A DNA stretch of 63,355 bases from Chromera velia (taxonomy: Eukaryota; Sar; Chromeraceae), in assembly GCA_018398765.1 (NCBI GenBank), contig JAHBMJ010005295.1:7501-70855 (forward strand). Reading direction: 5' to 3'. Positions 60,961 to 63,355 of the stretch are shown piece after piece (position 1 is the stretch's first letter; each line of letters begins with the position of its first letter). The notes under the pieces were generated by a model. It did not search any database. It worked only from the letters and a program-made list of their open reading frames with translations, and was not told where the DNA came from. A program made the translations under genes and the position numbers.

Positions 60961-62980
60961 AAAGAAACAAATAAAAGATGCCGGAAAAAAACAGAAATGA
61001 AAAAGCCAAAAGACCAGTGTGCAAAAGTACAGACCCACCTCCACTTCAGCCACCACTTGATCCAGTTGCTCCTTCGATAGAGTTTCTAATTTCTCTCTCG
61101 TCAACAGACCTTCTTTTGCTGCTGCAGCAATTTCGACCCCATCTACTTCCCCTCCAAAGTTACGCTCTCCTAAAGGGTCTGAGCGCACGAACCCCGATCC
61201 TAGTTTCTTCAAATAGGGGGGGGAGGAGGCATTAGAACCTCTTCTAGACTCTGAAGGGGACCCTCTGGAGCCTTCTGAGAAGCTGGCGGCTGCCTTGAAC
61301 GTTGCCGAATTTCTCCGTCCAGGCGATTGGAAAATTTCCTTTGCGTCGTCTTCCCCGATGATCGGTTGATTCTCGACTGACAGCCGCCTCTGCTCTTGTT
61401 TCATCTCTTCAGTGTCAGAAGACGTCAGACCAACGGCAGACGAAGACAACAACTCCCCCTCCATTGACTCCACTACTGCCTCTCTATCTCTGTCAATTTC
61501 CCCCGTGCCGTCCCAACCAGCAGACGACCACCTAGGATCGACTCCTAGTGCATCGTCGGCAGAACCTAGCGGGGAATTCTGTTGCCAGCTTTCTCTCTTG
61601 GCGGCTCCTCCCTCCACGTGTCCCCCCACATTCAACGTTGCCAATCTCTGTGGGACCCCATCAATCTCTCCCCCTTCACCCCTGACAGGAGCAACAAGAC
61701 TTTGCGGTTCGGGAGAGTCCCACTCTCGCGTCTCGAAGATAGCAGGAGAGACGCCAGGGGTGCACAGAGACTCACTCGATGCACCCACAGGAAGCCCCAC
61801 TATCGCAGTCGCACCACCACTCACCGTCGCAATCCCAAGCGGTTCCCCGATCGCTGCAGCTGCTGGAGGGGAAGCGTCTGCAAGGGAAAACGCGTGGCTG
61901 TCGTCTCCCTTGTCTCTCTTCAACTCTCCCCCAATCCGCCCTCCCGGCTCGAGAGCGTCCTCAGACACAGACCCCGAGGGGGGACTTACACCCTCTCCTG
62001 CTCTCCCCTTATCCTCCCCGTCCCCCCCCTGGTCTTCTTCTTTGACGGGATCCAACTCCGCTGTCAGATTCACTGACAGAGACCCATTTTCTTTTTCTTC
62101 CCCCCCCTTGTCTTTGCTCTCCTCTGCATCCCAGTCCTCAAGCTCACGAGTTCCTGGACCTACCCCCGGACCCCAAATCTTCTCTGAGGAGAGAGAGGAG
62201 CGCCGCGAGCCCCCAGAGGAACGACGGCGTCGGAAGGCGCGTTGGATCTGGATTGCATGGTATGTTTTCTGCATACAGTCAAACACAGAGACGCAAACAG
62301 ATGCAAGAGGAATTGGCTGAAAGAGGGAAGCTGCGGGCAAACTGTGAGGAAAAGTAGAAGACCGAAGGGTGAAGTGGCAGGAACAGGAGAAAAGGCAAGG
62401 GTATAAAGGAGCACAAAGCCCGATGTGGAGACAAAGAGTCGCTTGGTTGGTTGAGATGCATTTCCTCTGTCTGCGAGTGTGTGTGAGGGAGGGTGTGTGG
62501 GGGTTCATGCAGCTGGCTGACGTCGATTTCTTCGTTTCTTTCGAGGAATCGCCTCTGCTCCAGAGCACGTTGCTGATCTTCTCTGGCGACTAGGCGAAAA
62601 CCTGTGAGAGCAAGCAGGGGGACGGTAATGTGCGTGATCATTTGACAGAAAGACTTGAGAGGGCATCACCAGATGTTCTCAAAAGATCTCTCAAGCGGGA
62701 TTCAGAAGAGTCAAGGAGACAGAATTAGAAGCGGAACTGACTCTCTTCGATACGCCGCTCATCCTTTTTTCGTTGTTTCTCTTCCTGCATCCATGAGGGA
62801 GGGAAGGGGGAGTGCGAACACAGGTGGGTCAAGATACATGATACACATACGAATGTGAAAAGGAAAGATCCTGACCTCAGCTTGCACAGCCTCAAAGAGG
62901 CGATCAACGTAGCGCTTCCTTGCCAGGTAGCCCCTGATGTGCCTCTGGCAGTTGACAATGGCCTCGTCTCGTCGTTGCAT
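59401..62980 (-). CDS. IQ-motif, coiled-coil protein (probable calmodulin binder)
   Basis: Six exons in phase: 62980-62876, 62784-62742, 62589-62522, 62268-61039, 60476-60432 and 59937-59401 (stop TAA); 675 residues. ATG 62980 is preceded in frame by a stop. Two IQ motifs are visible: AIVNCQRHIRGYLARKRY (residues 7-24) and AIQIQRAFRRRR (77-88). Between them runs a strongly charged helix (EEKQRKKDERRIEE and on to FLERNEEID). The central exon is long, acidic and Ser/Gly/Pro-rich. It ends in a helix (LTREKLETLSKEQLDQVVAEVE) that continues through the 45-base exon (LLVLLKSKELRCELQ) into EKEELQMEMETLNEG, making one coiled coil. IQ motifs bind calmodulin or related light chains; the role of this protein is unknown. 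The intron between the last two exons contains a 59-bp minisatellite, and the preceding intron has CA and GAAA arrays. Confidence 0.75.
60105..60336. repeat. 59-bp intronic minisatellite, four copies
   Basis: Units start at 60121, 60180, 60239 and 60298. The last is truncated, and a divergent unit end precedes the first. Each unit begins (G)CAGACAAAAGACAACTG, or a close variant in copies 3 and 4, and ends on the plus strand TTTCTCTTTTTGTTCCAG. The array lies in the last intron of the IQ-motif gene (60431-59938). Confidence 0.93.
60517..60652. repeat. (CA)n microsatellite array in an IQ-gene intron
   Basis: CA-rich with CATA and CGCA interruptions. Two of its longer blocks (about 60541-60580 and 60601-60640) look like direct copies of each other. 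Confidence 0.93.
60779..60966. repeat. (GAAA)n/(GGAA)n array in an IQ-gene intron
   Basis: About 190 bases of purine tetranucleotides on the plus strand, so pyrimidine on the sense strand of the intron. Confidence 0.95.
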
Positions 62981-63355
62981 TCTAGATGTCCTTCACTCGA
63001 GGAGTCAGACAGAGCGACACTTTCATCAGCCCTTTGCTGGTTGTTTTGCTTGTCCAATCACGAGAAGACACCAAATGGACGTGTGATCATTTAAATCGAT
63101 TCTCGGTGAGTTGAGAGAGAGGCGGGTCCTGGCGGGAGCCAGTGAGATCGAGCGAGAATGAGCAAGTTTGGGGAATTCAGGAATTCGACAGAACCTGACG
63201 ATTCAGTGACGAATCTCAATTGATGCATATTTGAGGGTTTGATGCATATTTGAGGGTTTGATGCATATTTGAAAGCCGAGGGTTTGATGCATATTTGAGG
63301 GTTTGATGCATATTTGAGGGTTGGCTGGAAACCCTAGGATGAGAACCCAGTGGGC
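62981..63355. other. Right edge: upstream flank of the IQ-motif gene
   Basis: No gene is seen in these 375 bases. A 19-bp repeat occupies the last part, and a further gene may start beyond the window. Confidence 0.6.
63222..63322. repeat. Five copies of a 19-bp repeat
   Basis: The unit is GATGCATATTTGAGGGTTT, starting at 63222, 63241, 63260, 63286 and 63305. Seven extra bases interrupt the array between copies 3 and 4. Confidence 0.93.

Noticed and set aside
60491-61024. Phe/Leu-rich minus frame resembling membrane segments
   Set aside because: It is a translation of GAAA and CA arrays within an intron.
61412-62320. Plus-strand frame of 302 codons
   Set aside because: It lies antisense to the long IQ-gene exon, which has spliced neighbours in phase and IQ motifs; the plus frame is Pro/Ser-rich shadow.

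Overview
The window is nuclear DNA of a photosynthetic eukaryote, most likely a chromerid alga of the Chromera type (a photosynthetic relative of apicomplexans). This is inference from three things. The genes are split by many short spliceosomal introns with GT..(C/T)TGCAG ends. A red-lineage chlorophyll-binding antenna protein carries a signal-peptide-plus-phenylalanine presequence, as expected for a secondary plastid. A cathepsin L has the type II membrane anchor known from apicomplexans. The gene content (Mei2-like, NSRP1, Patched/Dispatched-like RND, NAPE-PLD, calpain) is eukaryotic throughout. No rRNA, tRNA, CRISPR array or bacterial operon was seen.

Layout, with exons rebuilt by hand from splice signals and reading phase: coiled-coil protein (-, 1-1768, 3' end outside the window); a repeat-rich stretch with no firm gene (1.8-8 kb); Mei2-like RNA-binding protein (-, 8071-11349); FUSC/ALMT-like membrane protein (+, 12072-17038); NSRP1-like splicing factor (-, 18680-19654, crossed by a 50-N gap); LHC antenna protein (+, 20187-22568); basic low-complexity protein (-, 26435-30262); an AT-rich block with several repeat families (30.3-34.9 kb); catalytically dead calpain (-, 34994-38725); cathepsin L (+, 39348-42007); twelve-exon Patched/Dispatched-like RND protein (+, 45473-52140); hypothetical single-exon protein (-, 53038-55686); NAPE-PLD-like metallo-hydrolase (+, 56400-58682); IQ-motif protein (-, 59401-62980).

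Four pairs are head to head across short gaps (Mei2/FUSC, NSRP1/LHC, calpain/cathepsin, hypothetical/NAPE-PLD), so shared two-way promoters are likely. The genes do not form one pathway. They look like a normal eukaryotic neighbourhood covering RNA processing (Mei2, NSRP1), light harvesting (LHC), proteolysis (cathepsin, pseudo-calpain) and membrane or lipid biology (RND, FUSC, NAPE-PLD).

The most unusual observations are these. A calpain-fold protein has lost all three catalytic residues and carries an N-terminal repeat module I cannot name. An upstream element, made of TGCATGCA copies, a T-run and a GTTCGCGCGC palindrome, recurs about 285 bases before two start codons, and a related palindrome sits at the same distance before the cathepsin start. 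The 5' splice sites are mostly GTNNGT, often iterated in 4-base steps. A 59-bp intronic minisatellite is open in all three frames of one strand. A copy of an exon end with its splice donor lies inside the adjacent cathepsin intron.
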